Shown: one piece after another, positions 35,676 to 45,323 of the stretch
Layout: every line of letters starts with the position of its first letter
Position numbering within the stretch: position 1 is the stretch's first letter
NCBI GenBank assembly: GCA_016710625.1
Contig: JADJVK010000053.1
Span: 186,001 to 250,000 of the forward strand
From: Saprospiraceae bacterium
Lineage (GTDB): Bacteria > Bacteroidota > Bacteroidia > Chitinophagales > Saprospiraceae
Length of the DNA: 64,000 nucleotides
Direction: 5' to 3'
Notes under the pieces: model-generated
Seen by the model: only the letters and a program-made list of their open reading frames with translations
The model's database searches: none
What the model was told of the DNA's origin: nothing
Made by a program: the position numbers and the translations under genes

Positions 35676-37169
35676 CTATTCCATTTTGTCAATTTCCTCT
35701 AATAAATGACGAATTTTTTTTCTTTTATTTTTTTCTTCAATCCAAGTTGGCGGTGCCATTCTTTCCTGACAATCTTGGATAGGGCATCTTTCACAGGTGA
35801 TGTTTACAACTTGTCTTTTGATTAAAGGATCGTCAGTGAATCGAATGACTTTTTTCATTTTGTCATCAATTTTTATTCCGATCGTAACACTTACATTTCT
35901 ATTAGGCATCGTATTGTGCCCTTTTCTGGCAACACTTATGCATAGATATTCCTCATCCGACTGGAAAAAGATGGATCGCTGAACAGCAATCAAATTGCCA
36001 CTAAAGTCCTGATTTTGTTGAAGTTGCTTTAGGTCGTCAAAAATCCAATTGGATACCCATCTCTTACAATAGGTTTCATTTAGATTGTTAGAATGTGGAT
36101 AGTGGTGTCTATTGAGATGCAATTCTTTATCCATGAACAATTTTTCAGAATTTGTGTCATGAACCATTCTAAAAAAGAACAATTGGTCTAATTCGAAAAA
36201 CTTGGGGAGAATATTTCCTCTTTGAAAAAATATTTCTGCCGAGACGCCATATGAATCGATGATATTCAATAAAGCGGCACTATTCCATTTGACATTTTTG
36301 AAAAAAGCAGACATTTTTTCCTTTGCAGTATCTTTATTAACCAATAAGGCAACGGAAAAGTAGTTGGCTTTAAAGTTATTCAGAACAATATCGAAGGAGT
36401 TTGGATTGGAAAGGGTTGCCGTTTTCCCATGCTCTTTTAATTGTAAATAAGAAAAACCGATTTCCTTACCAAATTGAAAAGCCTTTTGCGAATTACTTAA
36501 CCCCATTTGGAGTAAAAGTTTGTTTTTTCGAGGCACCCAAACTGATCGTAAATGCGACAATTCAGGATATTGAGCTAGACCATCATCCACTATCTCATAT
36601 TGGTACTGATTTTTGAGAATATCTTGTAAAACTGTAGCATTAATTGGTAAATTCTTATTGATATTATTGGCTTTCAGGAAGGCATCAACTGCTATTTCAA
36701 TATCATCAAAATAATTGTAATGGAGCTCTTGGTAAGCCCTCATGGCTGCAAAATAAAAATTATCTGCACTAAGAGCATAGTTTTTAGCAATTCCTACTAA
36801 TGCAGCAATAAAAGCACCTACTCTAGCTGGAGCATCTGCAATGATTTCTACCACTTTTACCAACTCAATACCAAAAAGATCAAGCGGTAATTCATTCAAG
36901 AAATTTGAATTTAATAGTTCGCCAATTGGGGCAAGATTTCTTTTTAAGTCTGTGTTACACAACTCTTCGGAGGTGGTATTTAGAGCAGTGGCAAGCAAGG
37001 CAATTTTATCTTCTTTTGGGTGCTTTTTTCCTTTCTCAATTTCGTTAAGATAAGAAATTGACAATCCTGATTTCTTTGAAAGTTCTGCAAAAGAAAGACC
37101 TTTTTCGATTCTCAGTTGTCTAACTTTTAAGCCGAAAATTATTTTAAAATCAATTTGTTTATTATTCAT
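35676..37169 (-). CDS. ScfR/RamB-type transcriptional regulator (HTH + degenerate IrrE-like domain)
   Basis: Regulator of 497 residues. The N-terminus is an XRE-type helix-turn-helix (VRQLRIEKGLSFAELSKKSG and LSISYLNEIEKGKKHPKED). A middle domain resembles the ImmA/IrrE peptidase family, but where HExxH is expected the sequence reads QKAFQFGKEIGFSYL, so the zinc site is lost. The C-terminal domain carries the paired cysteines CERCPIQDCQERM of DUF2083. This combination defines the short-chain fatty acyl-responsive (ScfR/RamB) family, which senses acyl-CoA or acetate-linked signals. A perfect inverted repeat 9 bp upstream suggests autoregulation. The ligand is not known here; no acetate or glyoxylate genes are nearby. 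Confidence 0.85.
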   Translation of the reverse strand: MNNKQIDFKIIFGLKVRQLRIEKGLSFAELSKKSGLSISYLNEIEKGKKHPKEDKIALLATALNTTSEELCNTDLKRNLAPIGELLNSNFLNELPLDLFGIELVKVVEIIADAPARVGAFIAALVGIAKNYALSADNFYFAAMRAYQELHYNYFDDIEIAVDAFLKANNINKNLPINATVLQDILKNQYQYEIVDDGLAQYPELSHLRSVWVPRKNKLLLQMGLSNSQKAFQFGKEIGFSYLQLKEHGKTATLSNPNSFDIVLNNFKANYFSVALLVNKDTAKEKMSAFFKNVKWNSAALLNIIDSYGVSAEIFFQRGNILPKFFELDQLFFFRMVHDTNSEKLFMDKELHLNRHHYPHSNNLNETYCKRWVSNWIFDDLKQLQQNQDFSGNLIAVQRSIFFQSDEEYLCISVARKGHNTMPNRNVSVTIGIKIDDKMKKVIRFTDDPLIKRQVVNITCERCPIQDCQERMAPPTWIEEKNKRKKIRHLLEEIDKME

Positions 37170-37177
37170 GCTCTCAG

Positions 37178-37196
37178 AATACTAGAATCCAGTATT
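37178..37196. promoter_or_regulatory. Candidate operator of the ScfR-type regulator
   Basis: Perfect inverted repeat AATACT-N7-AGTATT ending 8 bp before the ATG of the regulator. Size and position fit an XRE-type dimer binding its own promoter or start region. Confidence 0.5.
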
Positions 37197-37312
37197 TATC
37201 GTTAATCACTAAATTTATTTAGATTACTTTTGTACGTTAAAAATCTAAATTAGATTTGTATTTGTTAACAGCCAATTAACAATATTGATACATAATAAGA
37301 TTAAAAATTTGT

Positions 37313-37320
37313 TATTTTTG
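37313..37320 (+). promoter_or_regulatory. Candidate -7 element for the PpiC-family gene
   Basis: TATTTTTG, 43 bp before the ATG. A second match, TACTTTTG, lies at 37225-37232. Neither has a TTG at standard spacing. Confidence 0.35.
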
Positions 37321-37363
37321 TGGCTTATTCTTTAAAACCTTAATTTTTTAATTTATTTAATTT

Positions 37364-39341
37364 ATGAAAAATAAATTTATTTACACCCTACTGTCGCTTT
37401 TTTTAATTCAAACAATTTTTGCACAAAAGTCAGATCCTGTTTTATTTACAGTAGAAAACAACCCAATTCATCTTTCCGAATTCAAATATATTTATTCTAA
37501 AACGAATGGTGATAAAGCTGATTTTTCTAAAAAATCACTTGAAGAGTATTTGGATTTATATACTAAGTTTAAGCTAAAAGTACAAAAAGGAAAAGATCTA
37601 AAGTTGGACACACTAGATTCTTATAAAAAAGAGTTGGAAGGTTATAGACAACAGCTAGCCGGTTCTTATTTGATTGATAAGGAAGTAACGGATAAGTTGG
37701 TGGAAGAAGCATACCAGAGAACAAAGAAAGATGTGAGCATTAGTCATATTTTCTTTTCTTGTGAGAAGGAAGCTCCGGCAAGAGACACCTTAGCTGTTTA
37801 TTCAAAGGCAATGGATGCTAAAAGAAGATTGGATAGTGGGTCAATAACTTTTGAAAACTTAGCAAAAGAAGTATCGGACGACAAATCTGCAAAAGAGAAT
37901 GGTGGTTTGTTAGGATATTTAACTGCGATGTTACCCAATGGTTTTTATAATTTAGAAAATGGTATTTATTCATTAGGGAAAGGGCAAGTTTCAGCACCTA
38001 TCAGAACGGATTTGGGATATCATGTGATAAAAGTAAATGACATTAGAGATGCTAGAGGGGAAGTAGAGGTTGCTCATATTTTAGTTAGAAAAAATGAAAA
38101 CCAAACTTATGAGCAAGGGAAAATAAAAATAGATAGCATTTATGGGTTACTTCAAAAAGGAAGTAATTTTGAAGAGTCTGCTAAAATATTCTCAGAAGAC
38201 AAAACTACAGGATCAAAAGGTGGTTATGTTGGCGTTTTTGGAATAAACAAATATGAAAAAGCATTTGAAGATGCAGCATTTGGATTAACGAAAGATGGTG
38301 AATATACCAAAGCCATTCCAATCATCAGCAGGATGGCATATCCTTAAAAGAATTAGCAAAAAAGATATTCCAGCATTTGACATTGCAAAAAGAAGATTAA
38401 AACCATTGGTTCAGAAAGATGGAAGACATGAATTGTCAAAACAAGCTTTGATTGCAAAAATCAAAAAAGACAATAAATTTGAAGAAACGCCATCTGCAGT
38501 TTCAGATTTTGCAAAAACATTAAATAATGAAGATTTTCTTTCTCACAAATGGAAGTCTCCAGAGGCTAGAAATAATACTACTGCATTTAAATTGGCGGGT
38601 AAGAATTATACTGTAGCGGATGTGGCTGATTATATGGAAAAAGCAGGAAGAAGAAGATTGACAATGAATAAGGAAATCCCAATGGAAGAGGCGACTAAAT
38701 CTTTGTATAAAGATATGGTGGATGAGACTTGTGTGAAATATGAAGAAAGTATGTTAGAAACAAGATATCCTGAATTTAAAGCCTTGATGAGAGAATACGA
38801 AGAAGGAATTTTACTTTTCGAAGCTACTAAAAATATCGTTTGGGACAAAGCATCAGCAGATTCTGTTGGACTTCAGCAATATTATGATGGACATAAGAAT
38901 GCTTATAAATGGGACGATAGAGCTGTTGTGAAGCAATATACTATTAAAGATGCTTCAAAGGTTAGAGTAAAAGAAGTTCAAGACTTTTGCAAAAAGAATA
39001 CATCGGATAAAGTATTAGAAAAATTCAATGAAAAAGACAAGGAGATATTACTAGCTGTTCAGGATAAAACTTTCGAAAAAGGTAGAAATAAGTTGGTGGA
39101 CAATACTAGCTGGAAGGAAGGCGAAATGAGCCAAATCGAAACGGACCCTAGAAGCAAATCAGTTGTATTTTATATGATTGAAAAAGTAATTCCTAGCTCA
39201 TTGAAAAATCTAAGTGAGGCAAGAGGTTATGTTGTGGCAGATTATCAAGATTTTCTTGAAAAGAAATGGGTGGAAGAGCTACAATCAAAATATAAAGTGA
39301 AAGTAAATAAAGAAGTTTTAGAGAGTTTGATTAAGAAGTAA
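37364..39341 (+). CDS. Periplasmic PpiC/SurA-like peptidylprolyl isomerase, split by a frameshift
   Basis: Exported folding factor with two parvulin domains, about 658 residues when repaired. Signal peptide MKNKFIYTLLSLFLIQTIFAQ; N-terminal SurA_N-like helical region (residues about 40-115); rotamase 1 (SISHIFFSCEKEAP to LGYHVIKVNDIRDARG); rotamase 2 (EVAHILVRKNENQT to SSAGWHILKRI); then a helical tail. The first frame ends at 38347 and the second starts within it. Removing one A from the AAA at 38309-38311 gives DGEYTKPFQSSAGWHIL, an exact parvulin ending, so the join is certain. Likely assists outer-membrane protein assembly; T9SS-related PorP/SprF is encoded next but on the other strand. 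Confidence 0.88.
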
Positions 39342-39370
39342 TAATCAATAATAATTTTAAACTTTATTGG

Positions 39371-39408
39371 ATGCCTAATCGGATGTATTTCTGTTTAGGC
39401 ATTTTTTA
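39371..39408 (+). terminator. Terminator after the PpiC-family gene
   Basis: ATGCCTAA (39371-39378) pairs with TTAGGCAT (39395-39402) followed by a T run; the stem is 8 bp with a 16-base loop. Confidence 0.65.
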
Positions 39409-39412
39409 TTGT

Positions 39413-39683
39413 AATTGCTTTATTTTGAATTAGATATAGATTTAAGAATGAAGTAATTATTTGAAACTGAAAGCTTATATAGATTTATTATTTTAAAGTC
39501 TATTATGTGGTTAATCTTAAAGGGTAAAACATGTTTATTATCACCTCATATGGGCTTTAATGTAGAATTAGCAATACAAATTGCATTAAGCTAATGGGTG
39601 TGTTTAAATAAGCTATAATAGATTATTAAAATCGCTCTCTCTATTTGAATTTAAGATTGAAAAGGAGTTAAAATATTGGCAAA
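39413..39683. other. AT-rich spacer, nothing recognised
   Basis: About 270 bp between two terminators of convergent genes. No ORF with family similarity, no hairpin beyond the flanking terminators and no promoter match was found. Confidence 0.5.
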
Positions 39684-39724
39684 AAAAAAGACCAATAAAT
39701 TCAAACAGAACTTATTGGTCTTTT
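39684..39724. terminator. Terminator after the PorP/SprF gene
   Basis: Perfect 14-bp stem AAAAAGACCAATAA (39684-39697) / TTATTGGTCTTTTT (39711-39724); it works on the minus strand for the PorP/SprF gene and may also back up the rightward terminator. Confidence 0.85.
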
Positions 39725-39759
39725 TATATCACTTTTTGATGGTGATAATATGTTAACTT

Positions 39760-40830
39760 TTAGAAGTTAGGACAATATACATTTCTTGATTCTGGTCCAC
39801 ACATTTTATAAATTAATGCGAATTCAAAACCTCCATTATATTGTGAAGCTACTTTTAAGCTAGAAATATTCAAATCGTAACTAAATCCAACTGCAAAATC
39901 ATTATAATCAAATCTTGTTGATAAGATGAATGCATCTGCTAAGATTCCACCACCACTTCCATCAGTAGCTTTATAACGATTCGCTAATCTTAAAAATGAT
40001 CCTATTTGGAAAGATTGGTTGTCCCAACCATTCGGATTCGTTAATTGAAACTTAAATGATGTTCCAGCATTCACCTCCAAAGAAGGACCTTGGATAAAAG
40101 TAACGATACCTGGCACTAAAGAAAGTCTATCAGATAATTGGAACTCACCACCTGCATGCAAAGTAAACTTAGACCACAAAGGATGAAATTTGTTCTTATC
40201 AAAAGATTGATTCGCTCTATTTAAGTGACTATATGCACCACCTACATAAAAGTTATTGTATTCATCAAAAACAGAGAACCACAACAAACCTGCAGAAACA
40301 TCAGCAAACAAGAAATTATCTCTATTAAGATTTAATTCGTTAGATGGCAAATTTGGATCGTGAGTACCATTATTGTTTTGTTCGCCCCATTGAGCTTTGA
40401 AAAAATCAATACTTCTTTGAGAAACCCCAACATCCACACCAGCAACTAAGAAGTGGCCACTATTTCTGTCGCCGCCCATTTGCTTACTGTAAGAGCCAGA
40501 TAGTCTAGCTTGCAAAGTACTAAAGCTTACTTGACCAGCTTTGTCACCCCACAAAGTTCCACCAAATCCCATATAATCATATCTCCCAATTGGAACTCTT
40601 TGGTCATAAGATGCAGAATAGGTGTTGTAAGCATTTGATCGCAAAACAGAAGCCCACTGGTTTCTATAGTTTGCAACAAACCTACTTTTACAGTTCATTA
40701 CTCCTGTCATGGCAGGATTCAAATTGAGCGGAGAAAGATAAAACTGTGAAAAGTGAATATCTTGTGCCTCTGCACCTAAAGAAATTGTTAGTAAAAAACC
40801 AACAATGAATAATTTGTTAAAAAACTTCAT
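39760..40830 (-). CDS. PorP/SprF-family type IX secretion-associated membrane protein
   Basis: Outer-membrane beta-barrel protein of the PorP/SprF family, 356 residues. The ATG at 40828-40830 opens a signal peptide (MKFFNKLFIVGFLLTISLGA, ending GAEAQ). The family hallmark immediately follows: DIHFSQFYLSPLNLNPAMTG, then the conserved RNQWASVL. The remainder shows strands separated by short turns (FYVGGAYSHLNRANQSFD, LHAGGEFQLSDRLSLVPGIV), ending VGFSYDLNISSL. Members cooperate with T9SS for secretion or attachment of particular substrates. No GldKLMN/PorKLMN genes are in the window, so it is a stand-alone copy. Confidence 0.88.
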   Translation of the reverse strand: MKFFNKLFIVGFLLTISLGAEAQDIHFSQFYLSPLNLNPAMTGVMNCKSRFVANYRNQWASVLRSNAYNTYSASYDQRVPIGRYDYMGFGGTLWGDKAGQVSFSTLQARLSGSYSKQMGGDRNSGHFLVAGVDVGVSQRSIDFFKAQWGEQNNNGTHDPNLPSNELNLNRDNFLFADVSAGLLWFSVFDEYNNFYVGGAYSHLNRANQSFDKNKFHPLWSKFTLHAGGEFQLSDRLSLVPGIVTFIQGPSLEVNAGTSFKFQLTNPNGWDNQSFQIGSFLRLANRYKATDGSGGGILADAFILSTRFDYNDFAVGFSYDLNISSLKVASQYNGGFEFALIYKMCGPESRNVYCPNF

Positions 40831-40887
40831 AAGCATCTTTTTTAAAACATCAACAAGCAAATTGGTTTTCGTTTGAGTGTTGAAATA

Positions 40888-40922
40888 CAAAGGTAGTTTT
40901 TTTAGTTATATATTTTAGCAAA
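40888..40922 (-). promoter_or_regulatory. Promoter of the PorP/SprF gene
   Basis: Minus-strand TTTG at 40922-40919, 23-base spacer, TACCTTTG at 40895-40888, giving a leader of about 50 bases before the ATG. Confidence 0.5.
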
Positions 40923-41217
40923 TTTTAAGCTAATATTTTTTGCAAATGACAAATATAATTGTTTAGATACCTATCTTTTTAAAAACGCTGCTTTGGTTTC
41001 CAAAGTATTAATATTTGTTAAAAAATAGATTTTAACCACTGCAATTATATATTCGGTTGCAATATGAATCGTAAATTTATTATTAAAATTGATAATTGAG
41101 TATTTTTATTTGTTTTTTTGTAAAAAAATAATTTTGTAAAAAAAATATATTTTAATAGTTGAGTAATAGGTAGATGACTTATTTTTACCCAAGTCGTTCA
41201 ATTTCAAATCGTTTTAC
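40923..41217. other. Divergent intergenic region
   Basis: About 295 bp of AT-rich sequence between the PorP/SprF promoter and the M1 peptidase start at 41218. No canonical plus-strand promoter or hairpin could be assigned; the promoter of the peptidase is expected here but was not recognised. Confidence 0.4.
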
Positions 41218-44212
41218 ATGAAGAATAATTTTATTACTGTTTTTTTGCTTTTAATATTTCAATTTGCTTTTGGTCAGGGTTATTTCCAACAGCAAGTCAA
41301 TTATGATATAAAAGTTAGTTTAAATGATAAAAAACAGGTGGCTCAGGCTACTGTTTTGATTGACTATCATAATAATAGTAGTAAAACTTTAAAAGAAATA
41401 AAATTTCATTTTTGGGCGAATGCCCACCAATCTCAAAATGCTTCGCCGTTGGCAAAACAGCTCGTTGAGAAAGATAAATTGGATTGGTATTTTGCAAAAG
41501 ATGATGCTCTTGGAGGGTATTCGAATATTGAGATTTTGTACCAAAACAATAAAATCGAATGGACTTTTGAGGATGAAAGTAAAGAAATTTGTACGGTAAA
41601 ACTACCGGAAGAACTGCTACCAAAAAAAACAATTCAATTAAAAATAAATTATCAATTAAAAATCCCTTTTTTGATATCTAGGCTGGGTCATGTAAAAAAT
41701 GAGTATGCCATATCTCAATGGTACCCCAAGCCAGCAGTTTACAATCAGAATGGTTGGAACACAATGCCCTATTTGGATCAAGGTGAGTTTTTTTCAGAAT
41801 TTGGCAACTATGAAGTTGATATTACTTTACCTGAAAATTATGTAGTTGCAGCTACCGGTACATTACAGACAGAAAGTGAAAAAAAATGGTTGAGTAAAAT
41901 TGCGAAGGAGCAAACAGAAGAAAGGATGCAAAGGGTTGGTTCAAAAGAAATTACCGCTTCTCCAAATTTAAAAACTATCCATTTCTCCGCTCAAAATGTC
42001 CATGATTTTGCTTGGTTTGCAAGTAAACGATTTATAGTTGATCAATCCAAATTGACCCTAAATAAAGATAAAACAATAGAAGTTAATAGTTTTTATTACC
42101 CCGAAAGTGCTAAAGTTTGGCAACATTCGAATGGGTTTGCCCAAAGAGCAATACAATATTTTTCTGAAGAAATTGGGGAATATCCTTATCCACAAATATC
42201 AGTAGTGAATGGGGATTTGAAAGCTGGAGGCGGCATGGAATATCCGATGATTACACTAATCTCAGACACCCCAGATTCTCAATCTTTAGATCAAATAATT
42301 GCTCATGAATTGGCTCATAACTGGTTTTATGGCATACTTGCATCCAATGAAAGAAAATACCCTTGGATGGATGAAGGGTTTACCTCTTTTTACGAACAAA
42401 AGTATATGAAAGCTTTTTATAAAAACAGCATTGGGCAGTTTCCACCTTTTTTTCATAACAAAGGGGATTTTTCCGACAATCAAATTTTTCAAAGACTTTT
42501 GACTTACCAGAACAAAGAGGAGTCGGGTAGTCTTTCTTCTGAAGAATTTTCAAGATTGGGTTACTTAAATGCTGCTTATTCGAAACCAGCGATAAGTCTT
42601 GAGCTTCTTGAAGGAAAAATGGGCGAAGCAAATTTTAAAAAAGCAATTCAACACTATTATAATATATGGCAATTCAAACATCCCTATCCTGAAGATTGTA
42701 AATTAGCACTTGAGAAAGGAAGTGGACAAAATTTGGATTGGTTGTTTTATGATTTATTACAAAGTAATAAGAGAACGGATGTTAGCATCCAAAAAGTTAG
42801 TAATAATGGAAATAATTGGAAAATTAATCTCAGAAACAATGGTAAATCAAAGATTCCAATTCCCATTAGTTTTTTTAGTAAAAATGAGTTGAAAAAAACT
42901 ATTTGGTTGGAGCCATTTGTGAAAGATACGACTTTTGAAATTGATGATTTCGCTGCTAATAAAGTAATTATTGATGCAGAAGGAATATCTACAGACTGCA
43001 ATTCCAATAATAATTATTTTAATTCCAATCAAATTTTTAAAAAATGTTTGCCTTGGAAAGTTTCTATGTTGCCTAAAGTGGCGAACCCTACCCACAACAA
43101 TCTATTTTTAACACCAATTCCAGCATATAATTCGAATGATCAATTTATGGTAGGGGTTGCAATGTATAAAGATTTTATCCCTTCCAAAAACTGGGAAACT
43201 TATTTAATGCCTTTATATTCATTCAAAACGAATTCGTTGGTGGGGATGGCAGGTGCTGAGCATTTTTGGTATTTGACAAAAAGTGTTTTTCAAAAAATAA
43301 ATATAGGTGCTGACTATCAATCTTTTCACTACAATACGGATCAGAGTTATGGATATTTTGATAGATATCAAAGATTGCACTCATGGATAGAAGCAACTGT
43401 AGATAGCAAAAATAGCATTTGGAATTTCGGCTTTAACAATACGTTAATCAATCAAAATTACGGAGAAGGTATTGACATTGCTACCAAAAATATGAATTTA
43501 AAATAGAAATTATTATATCAATGAGTTTGGTATAGATTATAATAACAAAAATAAAATCAACCCATTTCATGCAAAATTCTCTATACAACAAGGAGAAGGT
43601 TTCGTGAAATCTTTTGTTCATGGTTATCAAAATGTTCGGTATGCAGCACCCAAAAGAGGATTAAATGGAAATCTTCTAATCCATGTTTTTGCTGGTACGT
43701 TCCTCAACTATAATAATCCTGCAGCAGCAGTTAATTTCAGAATGGGTGGAAATACAGGCTTTGAGTATTTTCAAAGAGATTACCGATATGAAAACACATT
43801 AATTGGAAGAAATGACAATAAAAATTCTTTATGGAGCCAGCAGATATTCATGCAAGATGCAGGGTTGAAGACTTTAAGTAATCTGGGCAGTACAAATAAA
43901 TATGCATTTGGATTTGGGATAAAAGATGGGATTCCATTACCACTGCCAATACAGTATTATTTTGATGCAGCTATCTATCCAGAATTTGATATCAATTCCT
44001 CTAAATATAAAACCACAATTGCCTATTCAGCTGGATTATCATTGGTATTACTAAAAGATCAATTTGAAATTTACTTTCCAATAATAGATAGTCAAAACAT
44101 CACAGAAAACTTAAAATTGCAAGACAGAGCAAATTATCTACAAAAAATCACTTTTTTACTTAACCTAAAAAAAGCAAACCCTTATAAATTTGTTAGAAAC
44201 TTTACTTTTTAA
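41218..44212 (+). CDS. M1-family metallopeptidase with C-terminal extension, split by a frameshift
   Basis: Exported zinc aminopeptidase-like protein, about 997 residues after repair. Signal peptide MKNNFITVFLLLIFQFAFGQ. The substrate-recognition loop is AGGGMEYPMITL; the zinc site is HELAHNWF (His363, His367) with Glu386 18 residues later in WMDEGF, all intact. The last 350 residues are strand-rich and resemble an outer-membrane or beta-sandwich extension common in Bacteroidota M1 proteins. The first frame ends at 43506. Removing one A from the run at 43500-43503 restores NYYINEFGIDYNNKNKIN and reading continues to 44212 without further breaks. The last 11 bases overlap the convergent GT2 gene. 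Confidence 0.88.
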
Positions 44213-45140
44213 CGTTGGTTTCTTTGATAATATAGAGGGGTCTATTTCTCAGATCGTGATTCATTCTTGAGATATATTCCCCAATTATTCCAATCCCTAT
44301 CATTTGAATGCCTCCAATAAATAAGACACTAATTATGGTAGAAGCCCAACCTGCTGGCACATGGTTATTGCTGATAAATCTGCCCCACAAAACATATAAA
44401 GACATGAGAAAGGCAAAAATAGATACCAATAATCCAAAATAAGTTACAACTTTTAGGGGGATATCCGAAAAGCCAGTAATGCCGTCCAAGGCGAGTTTGA
44501 GTAGTTTTCGAAAAGTATAATTAGACTTTCCTCCAAATCTAGGATCTCTGTCAAATTCCACAAAAGTTTGTTTGAACCCGATCCAAGCAATTTGACCCCG
44601 AAGGTATTTGCTTTTTTCAGGCATTTGCTTGAGTACTTCCACGATTTGTTTGCTAATAAGCCTAAAATCTCCAGTATCTACTGGAATGGGGAAGGAAGTC
44701 AATTTGGCTAAGATTCGATAGAATATTTTAGCTGCCCATATTTTTGGTGGAAAGTCACCAGCTCTTTTTTTCCTTTTAGCATATACCACATCATAACCCT
44801 CTTTAATTTTTTGATACATATCAATAATTAATTCTGGAGGATCTTGAAGATCAGCATCAATAATACAGATGGTCTCCCCAATAGCATTGTCTATTCCGGC
44901 ACTTACAGCGATTTGGTGCCCAAAATTTCTACTAAAATCAATGAATTTTACATTTGATTTTTGGTTGGCAAGGGCTTTCACCAAAGCTAAAGTATTATCC
45001 TTGCTTCCATCATTAATAAATATCAATTCATAACTTACCTTCAACTGCTCCATCACAGAAGTAAGTCGATTGTAAATCAACTGAATATTATCTTCTTCGT
45101 TGTAAACAGGAATGATGACTGAAAAATCGGTATTTGCCAT
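44202..45140 (-). CDS. GT2 membrane glycosyltransferase (DPM/GtrB-like)
   Basis: Second polyprenyl-phosphate glycosyltransferase of the window, 312 residues. The GT-A domain has DFSVIIPVYNEEDNIQLIYN, FINDGSKDNTLALV, the DxD-type IIDADLQDPPELIIDMY, and the acceptor-loop GYDVVYAKRKKRAGD. Two C-terminal helices follow (about residues 228-252 and 262-290). These enzymes typically make undecaprenyl-phosphate glucose or similar donors. It shares only the family with the GT2 at 13.9 kb. No sugar-biosynthesis genes lie beside it, so donor and acceptor are unknown. Confidence 0.88.
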   Translation of the reverse strand: MANTDFSVIIPVYNEEDNIQLIYNRLTSVMEQLKVSYELIFINDGSKDNTLALVKALANQKSNVKFIDFSRNFGHQIAVSAGIDNAIGETICIIDADLQDPPELIIDMYQKIKEGYDVVYAKRKKRAGDFPPKIWAAKIFYRILAKLTSFPIPVDTGDFRLISKQIVEVLKQMPEKSKYLRGQIAWIGFKQTFVEFDRDPRFGGKSNYTFRKLLKLALDGITGFSDIPLKVVTYFGLLVSIFAFLMSLYVLWGRFISNNHVPAGWASTIISVLFIGGIQMIGIGIIGEYISRMNHDLRNRPLYIIKETNVKK

Positions 45141-45244
45141 AAAATAGCTGGTTTCTATTGAGCAAAATACGTTTAAACAAAATTTTTGTTCAAGGAGGTT
45201 GTTGTATTGTTCAAAAATTATAATTCAAAGTGAATAAAAAAAAT

Positions 45245-45260
45245 TTTGAGGTACCTCAAA
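45245..45260. promoter_or_regulatory. Perfect 16-bp palindrome upstream of GT2 gene
   Basis: TTTGAGGTACCTCAAA is self-complementary over 16 bases, 105 bp upstream of the GT2 start on the minus strand. Possible regulator site; one such palindrome could also arise by chance in 64 kb. Confidence 0.3.
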
Positions 45261-45323
45261 CAATAGCTTTGCCAACCTCAATGAAGAAAAGCCACTTAAA
45301 CGTAAAATAATTTAAACAATAAC

